Assembly: GCA_030040295.1 (NCBI GenBank)
Contig: JASHTZ010000763.1
Location: forward strand, 1 to 18,737
DNA: 18,737 bases
Direction: 5' to 3'
Source: Terriglobia bacterium
Lineage (GTDB): Bacteria > Acidobacteriota > Terriglobia > UBA7540
The notes under the pieces were generated by a model. It ran no database searches. It was not told the origin of the DNA and saw only the letters and a list, made by a program, of their open reading frames with translations. The translations under genes and the position numbers were made by a program. Below, one piece after another: positions 1-7,086 of this stretch; the stretch's first letter is position 1; every line of letters starts with the position of its first letter.

Positions 1-500
1 TTCGCCTGCCGGGCGATGATGGAATCTTCACCGTCGACCAGAAGCGGCTGGTGCGCCTCGTCCAGTCGGAGGCCGAAGCAGTCACGGATAAGAGGCGGAC
101 CGCCATGATGCTGGCCGTGCCCCTGCCGATCGTAAAGGCCCGGTCGCTCATCGTTCTCGATGGGACCAAAGCGGTTGTCCGTCTGAATGACCCTTTGCCG
201 ATTTTCTATGTCCAGTCTGCGGCCGGCCTGGGCGCGAACCTGGAACTGGTGAGCTTGAAGGTTACAAAACAATCACGTGTGGTCGAGGAGGTGGATACCG
301 GCCGCGGCAAGAATGCCACGTCCACGGAAGATCGCTCCACGCTGCCGGTCGAGCGTAAGCAAATCGCGCCGAATGTCTACACCTTGAAACCCCTTCAGCC
401 CCTGGAAGGGGGCGAATACGCTTTCGGGGTAGTCGTGGACGGCAAACTCAGCCTGGATGTTTGGGACTTCGGATTTGAAAAGTGGCAGGTGGTGAAGTGA
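1..500 (+). CDS. Unrecognised protein, 3' part only (5' end outside window)
   Basis: An open frame enters from the left edge (first full codon at base 3) and runs to a TGA at 498-500, giving about 165 residues. A GTG at 51 could be read as a start, but the frame is open and protein-like before it, so I treat the gene as truncated by the window. I do not recognise the family. The visible part looks like a soluble two-part tail: a segment with LPLPIVKARSLIVLDG, then a beta-rich end with the motif PLEGGEYAFGVVVDG and a final DVWDFGFEKW. Such endings occur in secreted or periplasmic hypothetical proteins, but that is only an impression. It is the only long gene on the plus strand and converges on the GGDEF gene 83 bp away, so it is probably unrelated to the rhamnose genes. 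Confidence 0.6.
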   Translation, partial: RLPGDDGIFTVDQKRLVRLVQSEAEAVTDKRRTAMMLAVPLPIVKARSLIVLDGTKAVVRLNDPLPIFYVQSAAGLGANLELVSLKVTKQSRVVEEVDTGRGKNATSTEDRSTLPVERKQIAPNVYTLKPLQPLEGGEYAFGVVVDGKLSLDVWDFGFEKWQVVK

Positions 501-517
501 ACGGGCTTACTTGCGGG

Positions 518-552
518 GCCAAGCACAATTAAATTTTCGCTTGGGGCTATTT
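518..552. terminator. Possible weak bidirectional terminator between convergent genes
   Basis: Arms CCAAGC (519-524) and GCTTGG (539-544) can pair across a 14-base AT-rich loop. On the plus strand a T-rich stretch (TATTTTCTT) follows. It sits between the stop of the plus-strand gene (500) and the stop of the GGDEF gene (584), where a terminator is expected. The stem is short and the T tract is interrupted, so this is tentative. Confidence 0.3.
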
Positions 553-583
553 TCTTCGATGGGCAGATTTTGTGCGACCGGTA

Positions 584-1402
584 TTACGGGTTGGTGAGGG
601 CGGCGCGTTTGGCAGCGGTCTTTTCGGCGTACATCCGGGCATCAGCCTCCGCCACATCCTTTTCCGGTGATTGGCCGTTCACGTGAATGTACAAACCCAG
701 GCTTACGGAAATCGGCAAATCGCCCACGCGATTGCTGGCATCCCATTCCGCCACTCGGTGATGCATCCGCTGGCGGACCGTTTCCCCGCCTTTCTCATCT
801 GTCTCAGGCAAGAGAACAAGAAACTCATCTCCTCCATAGCGAACAACGCAATCGGATCCGCGCACACAGGATTTCAGGATGGTCGCAATCTGTGAGAGCA
901 CGTAATCGCCCATCAAGTGGCCGTAGCGGTCATTCACCTGCTTGAAATTGTTCAGGTCACACATGATCAGCGCCAGCGAGCGGTTGGTGCGCTCGGCGCG
1001 GGAGATTTCACCGGCCAGAAGATCGTGCAGCAGGCCGCGCGTGAAGACATTGGTTACCGCGTCCACCATGCTGGCGGCCTTAACCTCCTGCGAAGACATG
1101 TATTGCTGAAGGTTTGACAGCCGCAGGCCGCGGTTTTCCAGTTCCCGGCGGACGTATACAAGCGAAGCCAAAACTGCAGCGACCATGATGACGAAAAGAA
1201 CCTGTGGAGACAGGCTGATGTGTATGCCGTCGCTGAACCAGAATTGATGCGGGAAAAAGAAGGAAAGGACGCCCAAGACGAGAACTACGCCTGCGAAGAC
1301 AATGAGAACCCAGAATTCCCTTTTCTGAGATTCCAGACTTACGAGTTCGGCCTGGATGCGCGCTTGCGGGCCGACTTGTTCGACGTTTGGGAAATTCCTC
1401 AT
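584..1402 (-). CDS. Membrane-anchored GGDEF diguanylate cyclase
   Basis: The 272-residue protein has a short N-terminal cytoplasmic tail and two hydrophobic membrane segments (about residues 31-50 and 66-84) joined by a short aromatic-rich loop. A linker leads to a GGDEF domain (about 110-268). The active-site motif is intact: YGGDEF with GGDEF at 190-194. The upstream CDLNNFKQVND block matches the metal- and substrate-binding region of the family. RGSD at 181-184 lies exactly five residues before GGDEF, the layout of the inhibitory I-site, so product feedback by c-di-GMP is likely. There is no obvious sensory domain beyond the membrane pair and no EAL domain. It should make c-di-GMP from two GTP at the inner membrane. 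The gene has its own promoter-like sequence, so it is probably not simply the last gene of the rhamnose operon. ATG at 1402 is preceded by GTGGGGGC as ribosome site. Confidence 0.9.
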   Translation of the reverse strand: MRNFPNVEQVGPQARIQAELVSLESQKREFWVLIVFAGVVLVLGVLSFFFPHQFWFSDGIHISLSPQVLFVIMVAAVLASLVYVRRELENRGLRLSNLQQYMSSQEVKAASMVDAVTNVFTRGLLHDLLAGEISRAERTNRSLALIMCDLNNFKQVNDRYGHLMGDYVLSQIATILKSCVRGSDCVVRYGGDEFLVLLPETDEKGGETVRQRMHHRVAEWDASNRVGDLPISVSLGLYIHVNGQSPEKDVAEADARMYAEKTAAKRAALTNP

Positions 1403-1444
1403 GCCCCCACACTCAATATCGATCAGACTTTGGGAAATAAAGAG

Positions 1445-1464
1445 GTGGATTTACCAGAATCCAC
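1445..1464 (-). promoter_or_regulatory. Hairpin in the 5' leader of the GGDEF gene
   Basis: Perfect 7-bp arms GTGGATT (1445-1451) and AATCCAC (1458-1464) enclose a 6-base loop. If transcription starts from the promoter at about 1474-1501, this hairpin is near the 5' end of a roughly 65-base leader. I see no match to a known c-di-GMP riboswitch; it may only stabilise the transcript. Confidence 0.35.
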
Positions 1465-1468
1465 AGCG

Positions 1469-1501
1469 TTTTCATTATATGAAAATTGAAGGAGAAAGCA
1501 A
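1469..1501 (-). promoter_or_regulatory. Promoter of the GGDEF gene with a palindrome over the -10 box
   Basis: On the minus strand a perfect -10 box TATAAT (1479 down to 1474) lies 16 bases after TTGCTT (1501 down to 1496). The -10 box is embedded in a perfect inverted repeat: TTTTCAT at 1469-1475 and ATGAAAA at 1479-1485, with a 3-base centre. A repressor binding this palindrome would cover the -10 element. The promoter reads toward the GGDEF start 72 bases downstream. Confidence 0.55.
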
Positions 1502-1580
1502 GAACCAGATTGGACCGGGCAACGGAAGGCGCCTTAGTCTCAAGACACAACAGGCCTATCACTTTACGCCGATAAACCGT

Positions 1581-3140
1581 TCATAGATTTATCTTTTCTG
1601 AGACTGTTTTGGCCTGCGTAAACAGCAGCAGATAATCATTCCCTCCCGCCTTCGAATCTGTCCCTGACATGTTGAAGCCTCCGAAGGGGTGCGCTCCCAC
1701 CAGCGCCCCGGTGCATTTCCGGTTCAGGTAAAGGTTTCCCACAAAGAATTCTTCTGTGGCGCTTTCCAATTTGCGCCGGTCCCGGGTGAAAACCGCTCCC
1801 GTGAGGCCGTAATCCGTGTTATTGGCAATGGCCAGCGCCGATTCAAAGTTTTCGGCCCGAATGACCGCCAGGACGGGGCCGAAAATTTCCTCCTGAGCGA
1901 TTCGAGCCGTGGGAGGAACGTCAGCGATCACGGTCGGCTGAATAAAATGTCCTTCTCCCGCCGCTGCAACACCGCCCGTAATCAAGCGGCCCTCCTTTTT
2001 TCCAACTTCGATGTATTCCATAATCGTTTTTTTTGCCCGCGCATTGATTACCGGACCCATATAATTCTCCGGCTGCTCGGAAGGCCCCACGGTAATCTGT
2101 TCCACCTGCTGTCGAAGTTTTTGAACAAATGCGTCGTAGACTTGTCCAACCACGATCGCCCGAGAACACGCGGAACACTTCTGGCCTTGATATCCGAAGG
2201 CCGAAGCGACCACGCCTTCCACGGCCTCATCGAGGTTGACGTCGCTATCCACCACAATCGAGTCCTTGCCGCCCATCTCCGCGATCACGCGCTTCACCCA
2301 GATTTGCCCAGGCGCAGTCTTGGCTGCGAGCTCGTTGATGTGCAGGCCAACGTCCTTGGATCCCGTGAAGGCCACAAACCGCGTACGCGGGTGGCCTACC
2401 AGCGCATCTCCCACCACTCCGCCCGGCGCAGGGAGAAAATTCACCACGCCCGGCGGCATGCCCGCTTCCTCCAGCGCCTCAAAGAACTTATAAGCGATGG
2501 TCGGCGAGTCGCTTGAGGGCTTCATCACCACCGTGTTGCCCGTCACGATTGATGCCACGGTCATTCCTACCAGAATGGCAAGGGGGAAATTCCAGGGTGG
2601 AATCACAATGCCCACCCCAAGCGGGATGTAACGCAAGTGGTTCTTCTCGCCGGCCACTGGCGTGAGCGGCTGAGGCCCCCCCAAGCGCAACATGGCGCGA
2701 GCGTAGAATTCAATAAAGTCAATTGCCTCTGCCACATCGGCGTCCGCTTCCGGCCACGTTTTGCCAACCTCATAAACCAGGCGCGCCTCGTAGTAATACT
2801 TCCGGTCCAGCAGAATCTTGGAGGTTTTCAGCAGGAGGTCTACACGTTTCTGCACGGGCGTGCGGCTCCAGGTTTTGAATGCCTCTGCGGCCGCCTTCAC
2901 CGCGCGATCCGCGAGCACCGCGTCCGCCTTGGAAAATACTCCCACCACCTGCCCGGGATGGCTGGGATTGTGTGAGTGGAGCTTGTCCGGCGTTTTGATG
3001 CGCTCGCCGCCGATCACCAGAGGGTATTCGCGGCCCAACTCCTCGCGGATTTCATCCAGCGCATACTCCATCCTGCGGCGATGAGCAGGACTATTTTTGA
3101 AATCGCTCAGAGGTTCGTTCTTGAATTCGGGAAGCGCCAT
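1581..3140 (-). CDS. pruA: Aldehyde dehydrogenase of the RocA/PruA type (L-glutamate gamma-semialdehyde dehydrogenase family)
   Basis: The 519-residue protein is close in length and sequence style to Bacillus RocA. Family members oxidise glutamate semialdehyde (from proline or arginine breakdown) to glutamate with NAD+. Visible motifs: PWNFPLAI at 182-189, the general-base segment IAEMGGKD with Glu288, catalytic Cys322 in GQKCSACSRA, EEIFGP at 417-422, and the family tail PFGGFNMSGTDSKAGG. The frame stays open upstream to 3257, but that extension is intergenic repeat sequence. ATG at 3140 has GAGG seven bases before it and gives the expected N-terminus (MALPEFKNEPLSDF). It lies downstream of the FAH-fold gene in a rhamnose/lactate locus, so it could serve as the lactaldehyde dehydrogenase the pathway needs; that is inference. 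By sequence alone the P5C dehydrogenase call is stronger. Confidence 0.88.
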   Translation of the reverse strand: MALPEFKNEPLSDFKNSPAHRRRMEYALDEIREELGREYPLVIGGERIKTPDKLHSHNPSHPGQVVGVFSKADAVLADRAVKAAAEAFKTWSRTPVQKRVDLLLKTSKILLDRKYYYEARLVYEVGKTWPEADADVAEAIDFIEFYARAMLRLGGPQPLTPVAGEKNHLRYIPLGVGIVIPPWNFPLAILVGMTVASIVTGNTVVMKPSSDSPTIAYKFFEALEEAGMPPGVVNFLPAPGGVVGDALVGHPRTRFVAFTGSKDVGLHINELAAKTAPGQIWVKRVIAEMGGKDSIVVDSDVNLDEAVEGVVASAFGYQGQKCSACSRAIVVGQVYDAFVQKLRQQVEQITVGPSEQPENYMGPVINARAKKTIMEYIEVGKKEGRLITGGVAAAGEGHFIQPTVIADVPPTARIAQEEIFGPVLAVIRAENFESALAIANNTDYGLTGAVFTRDRRKLESATEEFFVGNLYLNRKCTGALVGAHPFGGFNMSGTDSKAGGNDYLLLFTQAKTVSEKINL

Positions 3141-3186
3141 GCGCGAGCCTCGGGGAAGAAAATGGACACAAATGATTATAGCGGAT

Positions 3187-3243
3187 TGTAGCGTGGGCGT
3201 CCCCACCCGCGACTGAAACGCGGCTGGGGACTGCCGGGCTACA
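3187..3243. repeat. REP-like double-hairpin palindrome, copy A
   Basis: A 57-bp imperfect inverted repeat: left arm 3187-3211 (begins TGTAGCGTGGGC), 7-base loop, right arm 3219-3243 (ends CCGGGCTACA). The arms match at about 20 of 25 positions. The left arm also folds on itself: GTGGG at 3193-3197 pairs with CCCAC at 3202-3206. It fills most of the 113-bp gap between the FAH-fold gene and the aldehyde dehydrogenase gene. Similar elements occur at 8513, 9364 and 11945. Confidence 0.75.
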
Positions 3244-3253
3244 GCTCCGGACG

Positions 3254-4204
3254 TCACGCTCCCACGACCGGATTGGTCAGCGTTCCGATTCGCTCGACGG
3301 TCACATTCACCGTGTCGCCGGCTTTCATAAACACCGGCGGGTGCCGTGCAAATCCCACTCCGGGCGGCGTGCCCGTGGAGATCAGATCACCCACCTCCCA
3401 GGTAACCGACTGTGAAAGGTAGCTGACCAGAAATGGCACCTTGAAAATCAGGTTGCTGGTATTGGAATCCTGAAGCGTCTGGCCGTTCAACGTCAGGGAA
3501 ACTCGCAGGACGTGGGGGTCGGGAAGTTCATCCGCAGTGACGATCCACGGGCCGGTGGGGGCAAATGTGTCGCAGCTCTTTCCGCGATACCATTGCTTAT
3601 CGGCAAACTGCATGTCGCGCGCGCTCACATCGTGGAGAATCGTGTAGCCGGCAATGTACTTGTGCGCATCGCTTTCGGCGATGCGCGTTCCGCGCTTGCC
3701 GACCACGACCGCAAGCTCCGCTTCATAATCCACCTGCGTGGAATTGGGAGGCAGCCTGATAGGATCGCCGGGGCCGCAGATGGTGTTGTGCGATTTCAGG
3801 AAAAAAATCGGCGCAGCAGGGGGCTCAACGCCGCCTTCGCGCGCGTGGTCGGCGTAATTCAGGCCGATGCAGGTGATTTTCTGCGGATGAGCAATGGGCG
3901 CGCGCAGCTTCGCCTTGGCGAGGGGAACCAGCAAGTCTTTGGGGCTTTTCTTCCCTGTCGCGGTCGCGCTGGCAACAATGACGCCCAATGCCTGGCGATA
4001 CTTTTCTCCGAGTCCAAGAAGCTCGATCATGTCTTTCGGCGGCCCGCCCAACTTGTGCAGCACTTTCGCGGCCGCCGCCACCTTGGCGTCGGAAATCTTT
4101 CCCTTGGAAATCATGCCGTACGCGGCTGCTACGTCCACCACAAAATCACCCTGAATCACACCGAGGGACAATTGCTTTTTCAATTCGTAAGTAACAAGCT
4201 TCAT
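3254..4204 (-). CDS. Fumarylacetoacetate hydrolase (FAH) family protein
   Basis: The 316-residue protein has an N-terminal arm (1-105) and a catalytic FAH domain (about 108-314). The metal site is visible: Glu161 and Glu163 in VDYEAELAVVVG and Asp192 in LHDVSARD. Also typical are GLNYADHARE (114-123), containing a conserved His, and STGTPPGVG (276-284). Enzymes of this family cleave C-C bonds in beta-diketo acids or hydrate/decarboxylate related acids. In the non-phosphorylating L-rhamnose and L-fucose routes a FAH-fold enzyme splits 2,4-diketo-3-deoxy-sugar acids into pyruvate and lactate, which would fit beside lutAB, but the substrate cannot be read from sequence. An upstream TTG at 4225 would enclose the GGGAGAG ribosome site; ATG at 4204, just after it, is the better start. 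It follows the rhamnosidase by 42 bp, so the two are likely co-transcribed. Confidence 0.88.
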   Translation of the reverse strand: MKLVTYELKKQLSLGVIQGDFVVDVAAAYGMISKGKISDAKVAAAAKVLHKLGGPPKDMIELLGLGEKYRQALGVIVASATATGKKSPKDLLVPLAKAKLRAPIAHPQKITCIGLNYADHAREGGVEPPAAPIFFLKSHNTICGPGDPIRLPPNSTQVDYEAELAVVVGKRGTRIAESDAHKYIAGYTILHDVSARDMQFADKQWYRGKSCDTFAPTGPWIVTADELPDPHVLRVSLTLNGQTLQDSNTSNLIFKVPFLVSYLSQSVTWEVGDLISTGTPPGVGFARHPPVFMKAGDTVNVTVERIGTLTNPVVGA

Positions 4205-4246
4205 GATGAATGTCTCTCCCTTCAAGGGCGCAAGAGCCCGATGAGA

Positions 4247-6925
4247 TTACTCTCCGGTCAGGCGAAACAAGTAGTGCCCCGACCCCACCTCGAAGATAGC
4301 CCGATTGCCTTCGAATCTTCCGGCGGTGATGCCGGGCGTTCCCGGCACAAAGTGCCCCGCCTGCCAAATCGTATGGTCACCTTCCTGAACCGTGATATCC
4401 GTCATCTCGTCTTCCTTGGGGATGGAAACGCTCGCGGCGCTGTTCACTGGTACGTCCACCTGCAAGGTGATGATTCCCGGGTCGTGAGTCCAGGAAGACG
4501 TCACTTTGCCGCGCACCGTGCTCACGGTGGCGCTCACTGACGTAAGGTCGCGCGTCACCTGCGGCTCGATGCGGATGTGGCGATAGCCGGGCTGCTCAGG
4601 GTCGACATTGATTCCACCCAGCGCCTCGTAAAACCACGCATCGACGCTCCCCATCATGTGGTGATTTTGCGAATTCATCGATGGGCCGACTTTTTTCTGC
4701 CAGAGTTCCCACACCGTGGTGGCGCCGTTTGCCAGCATGTATCCCCAACTGGGATAAGTGGTCTGTGTGGCGAGATCATATGCCAGGTCAGAGCGGCCGT
4801 CTTTGGTCAGGACAGGGAACAGGTAGCGCAGCCCCGCAAGTCCGGTGGTCAGGTGTGTGTTGTGAAGGTAAAGAATGTTGTTATTGAGATTGCCTGCCAC
4901 GGCTCCGCGATGGTCAGGAGGAACTATATCCAGAAAAAGCGGCAGGTCGTTGGCGGTTTGGGTTCCGGTGGTGTAGTTGCCGGTTTTCGGGTCGAAGAAT
5001 TCCTTATTAAAGGCGTCTTTGATCCTTTCGGCCTGCTGCGAATAATTCTCCGCGTCGGCGGAATTGCCCAGCGCCGCCGCCATTTTGGAAAGCACCAGGG
5101 TGTCGTAGTAATAGTAGAAGTCGGAAACTTCCGCGCCGGGAGTAAACTCTGTCGCCACCCAGTCACCGTAATAGCTGTAGCTCAAGACATCGCCGGGCGC
5201 GCGGCTGTGCAGGAACTCCTCATATTTCTTCAAGCCATCATAATTTTCCTCCAGGAGCCGCCGGTTGCCCGTTTGGAGGTAGGTGTACCAACAGATCAGC
5301 GGAAAAGCCGTGCCCCACGCCGGATCGGCCGGCCGCCGCCCGTAGCGGTGCGGAACCGTATCCGTGATGGTGCCGTCGGGATCCTGCACGTCGCGGATGT
5401 CGCGCAGGAAGTTGGTGTAAAAGGCCGCCATGTCAAAATTCAACAACATCCCCTCGGCGCTCACTTGCGCATCGCCCATCCATCCCTGCCGCTCGTTGCG
5501 CTGATCGCAATCCGTGGGGACGCTGTGCAGGTTCGTTAGATCCGACCAGCGGATGATCTTGTGGATCTGATTCAGCAGGGTCTTTGAGGCCACAAAGCTG
5601 CCGGTGGTCTTGACGGCTGAGTGCACCACGTGTCCGCGAATCGAATCGAGGCTGGGCGTGCCGGGGAATCCGGTAATTTCAACGTAGCGAAAACCATGAT
5701 AGGTGAAACGCGGGTGGTAGTATTCCTCTCCACCGCCGCGAAGAATGTAAATGTCGCGCGCTTTGGCGGCGCGGATGTTTTCGCGGTTGATCATCCCCGT
5801 GTCATAGAGCAATTCAGCGAAACGCAACTGCACCTGCGTCCCGCGCGGCCCGGAAACGTGCAAGTCAACCCAGCCGCTGAAGTTCTGTCCCATATCGTAG
5901 ACGTAAACTCCCGGACGCGGGTTGGTGAGACCGATTGGAACCATCGTGTCCACGTCCTGGATGGGCGGCATCATCTGCGCGGAGAGAACGCCTCCCGGAG
6001 CCTTTTCCGCTTCCGCCGGCTTCCAGCCATCCTCCTTGTAGCCGGGCATGTCCCAGCCGGGAGTTTCCAGACGCGCGTCGTAGACTTCGCCGTCCCAAAC
6101 GCTGTCGCTCACGATCGGCCCGTTCTTAACCTTCCACGCCGGGCCGCTGGTGACGCTCACGTGCTTGCCGCTGGCCAACTCGATATCCAGTTGCAGGAGC
6201 AGCTCGCGCTCATGGAACCAGCCTTCGCCCAGCATCACACCCACGGCGTTTGGCCCACTGTGCAGGTTGTGCGTGATGTCGTAGGTAACATAAAGGGCGC
6301 GCTTATCAAAAGTGGTCCAGGCGGGATCGAGATAGTTCATCCCGATTTTTCTTCCGTTGATGTGCAGCTCGTAGTATCCGAGACCGCAGATGTAAGCGCG
6401 GGCGTGGCGCGGGGCCTCAGGCAAGTTGAATTCCTGCCGCAATTGATTGGCGCCGCCAATCCATTGCCCTTTCCAGTCATCGGCGGAAAGCAGCGCCACG
6501 CCAAAGCTCGCCGGCTCGCTGTAGGCGCTGGTGTTGCCGTCCTTATCCCAATAGCGAACTTTCCACCAGTAGGAGTGATTGCTTTCCAGTGATTTGCCGT
6601 TGTAAATCACCTGTGTGGGATCGTCGGAGGCGGTTTTTCTGCTGTCCCATTGGTCGCCCTTGTTCTGCGCGAGCAGTTCGGGGCTGCTCGCCACCAGCAC
6701 CTGATAGGCGGACTGCATCTGCGCGCGCTCAGTGTGCAGGTCCACCCACGCCAGGCGCGGCTGGCGCACGTCGATTCCCACAGGGTCTTTCAGGAATTCG
6801 CATCGCAGATTCACCGGCGGCAGCGGACCCTCCGCCGCACCTAGCGATTGCGCAAAGCAGCCGGCCGTCAGCACAAAACAAGCTGCGATCTTCACAAGCC
6901 TGAGGGTTCCAATTGATCTGGTCAT
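4247..6925 (-). CDS. Secreted alpha-L-rhamnosidase, glycoside hydrolase family 78
   Basis: This 892-residue enzyme should release terminal alpha-linked L-rhamnose from plant or algal polysaccharides or glycosides by an inverting mechanism. It has an N-terminal signal (hydrophobic residues about 11-30; LTAGC at 19-23 is a weak lipobox, so export as a lipoprotein is possible). A fibronectin-like N-terminal domain (about 36-143) and a beta-sandwich rhamnosidase N domain (about 150-330) come next. A concanavalin-like segment, the (alpha/alpha)6 barrel (about 440-770) and a C-terminal beta-sandwich (about 775-890) follow. The signature DCDQRNERQGWMGD at 472-485 contains the likely general acid Glu478. 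GATTVWELW at 734-742 carries the likely base Glu740. SVDAWFYEALGGI is the usual end of the barrel. ATG at 6925 has a strong AAGGAGG site six to seven bases upstream. It leads the GH78-FAH-aldehyde dehydrogenase group and supplies rhamnose to RhaI/RhaB encoded upstream. Confidence 0.95.
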   Translation of the reverse strand: MTRSIGTLRLVKIAACFVLTAGCFAQSLGAAEGPLPPVNLRCEFLKDPVGIDVRQPRLAWVDLHTERAQMQSAYQVLVASSPELLAQNKGDQWDSRKTASDDPTQVIYNGKSLESNHSYWWKVRYWDKDGNTSAYSEPASFGVALLSADDWKGQWIGGANQLRQEFNLPEAPRHARAYICGLGYYELHINGRKIGMNYLDPAWTTFDKRALYVTYDITHNLHSGPNAVGVMLGEGWFHERELLLQLDIELASGKHVSVTSGPAWKVKNGPIVSDSVWDGEVYDARLETPGWDMPGYKEDGWKPAEAEKAPGGVLSAQMMPPIQDVDTMVPIGLTNPRPGVYVYDMGQNFSGWVDLHVSGPRGTQVQLRFAELLYDTGMINRENIRAAKARDIYILRGGGEEYYHPRFTYHGFRYVEITGFPGTPSLDSIRGHVVHSAVKTTGSFVASKTLLNQIHKIIRWSDLTNLHSVPTDCDQRNERQGWMGDAQVSAEGMLLNFDMAAFYTNFLRDIRDVQDPDGTITDTVPHRYGRRPADPAWGTAFPLICWYTYLQTGNRRLLEENYDGLKKYEEFLHSRAPGDVLSYSYYGDWVATEFTPGAEVSDFYYYYDTLVLSKMAAALGNSADAENYSQQAERIKDAFNKEFFDPKTGNYTTGTQTANDLPLFLDIVPPDHRGAVAGNLNNNILYLHNTHLTTGLAGLRYLFPVLTKDGRSDLAYDLATQTTYPSWGYMLANGATTVWELWQKKVGPSMNSQNHHMMGSVDAWFYEALGGINVDPEQPGYRHIRIEPQVTRDLTSVSATVSTVRGKVTSSWTHDPGIITLQVDVPVNSAASVSIPKEDEMTDITVQEGDHTIWQAGHFVPGTPGITAGRFEGNRAIFEVGSGHYLFRLTGE

Positions 6926-6994
6926 CGCAAGCCTCCTTTACCTGTGCAGGTTGCTCATTATTACGGAAGGCAAAAGGATAAAGTGAAAATGGTG

Positions 6995-7050
6995 AGAGGT
7001 AAAAGGTAAAAAGGCGAGAATTTTACATTTTACCTTTTACATTTACCTCT
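6995..7050. repeat. AT-rich inverted repeat built of GGTAAAA units, upstream of the rhamnosidase gene
   Basis: AGAGGTAAAAGGTAAAA (6995-7011) faces TTTTACC, TTTTAC and ATTTACCTCT (7028-7050), with a further TTTTACATT before them. The arms can pair with a small bulge. The composition (A/T tracts with regular GGT/ACC) differs sharply from the GC-rich surroundings. It fills the 160-bp gap between the lutB stop and the rhamnosidase start and may be a regulatory site or a short mobile repeat. Confidence 0.5.
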
Positions 7051-7086
7051 TCTTCTTTTCCGCTTCCGCTTCACATGAAGACAGGT

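Noticed and set aside
1689..2516. 275-codon plus-strand open frame antisense to the aldehyde dehydrogenase gene
   Set aside because: The minus-strand frame encodes a complete, well-conserved enzyme; the antisense product has no recognisable features and is expected from GC-rich codon bias.
3141..3257. N-terminal extension of the aldehyde dehydrogenase to a start at 3257
   Set aside because: The extension translates the intergenic palindrome and the family N-terminus begins at the ATG at 3140 behind a GAGG ribosome site.
3512..4540. 342-codon plus-strand open frame across the FAH-fold and rhamnosidase genes
   Set aside because: It spans the ends of two clear genes and its product has no family features; a mirror frame of GC-rich coding DNA.
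4577..6592. Two plus-strand open frames of over 300 codons inside the rhamnosidase gene
   Set aside because: The minus strand encodes an intact GH78 enzyme with catalytic motifs; the antisense frames are shadows.
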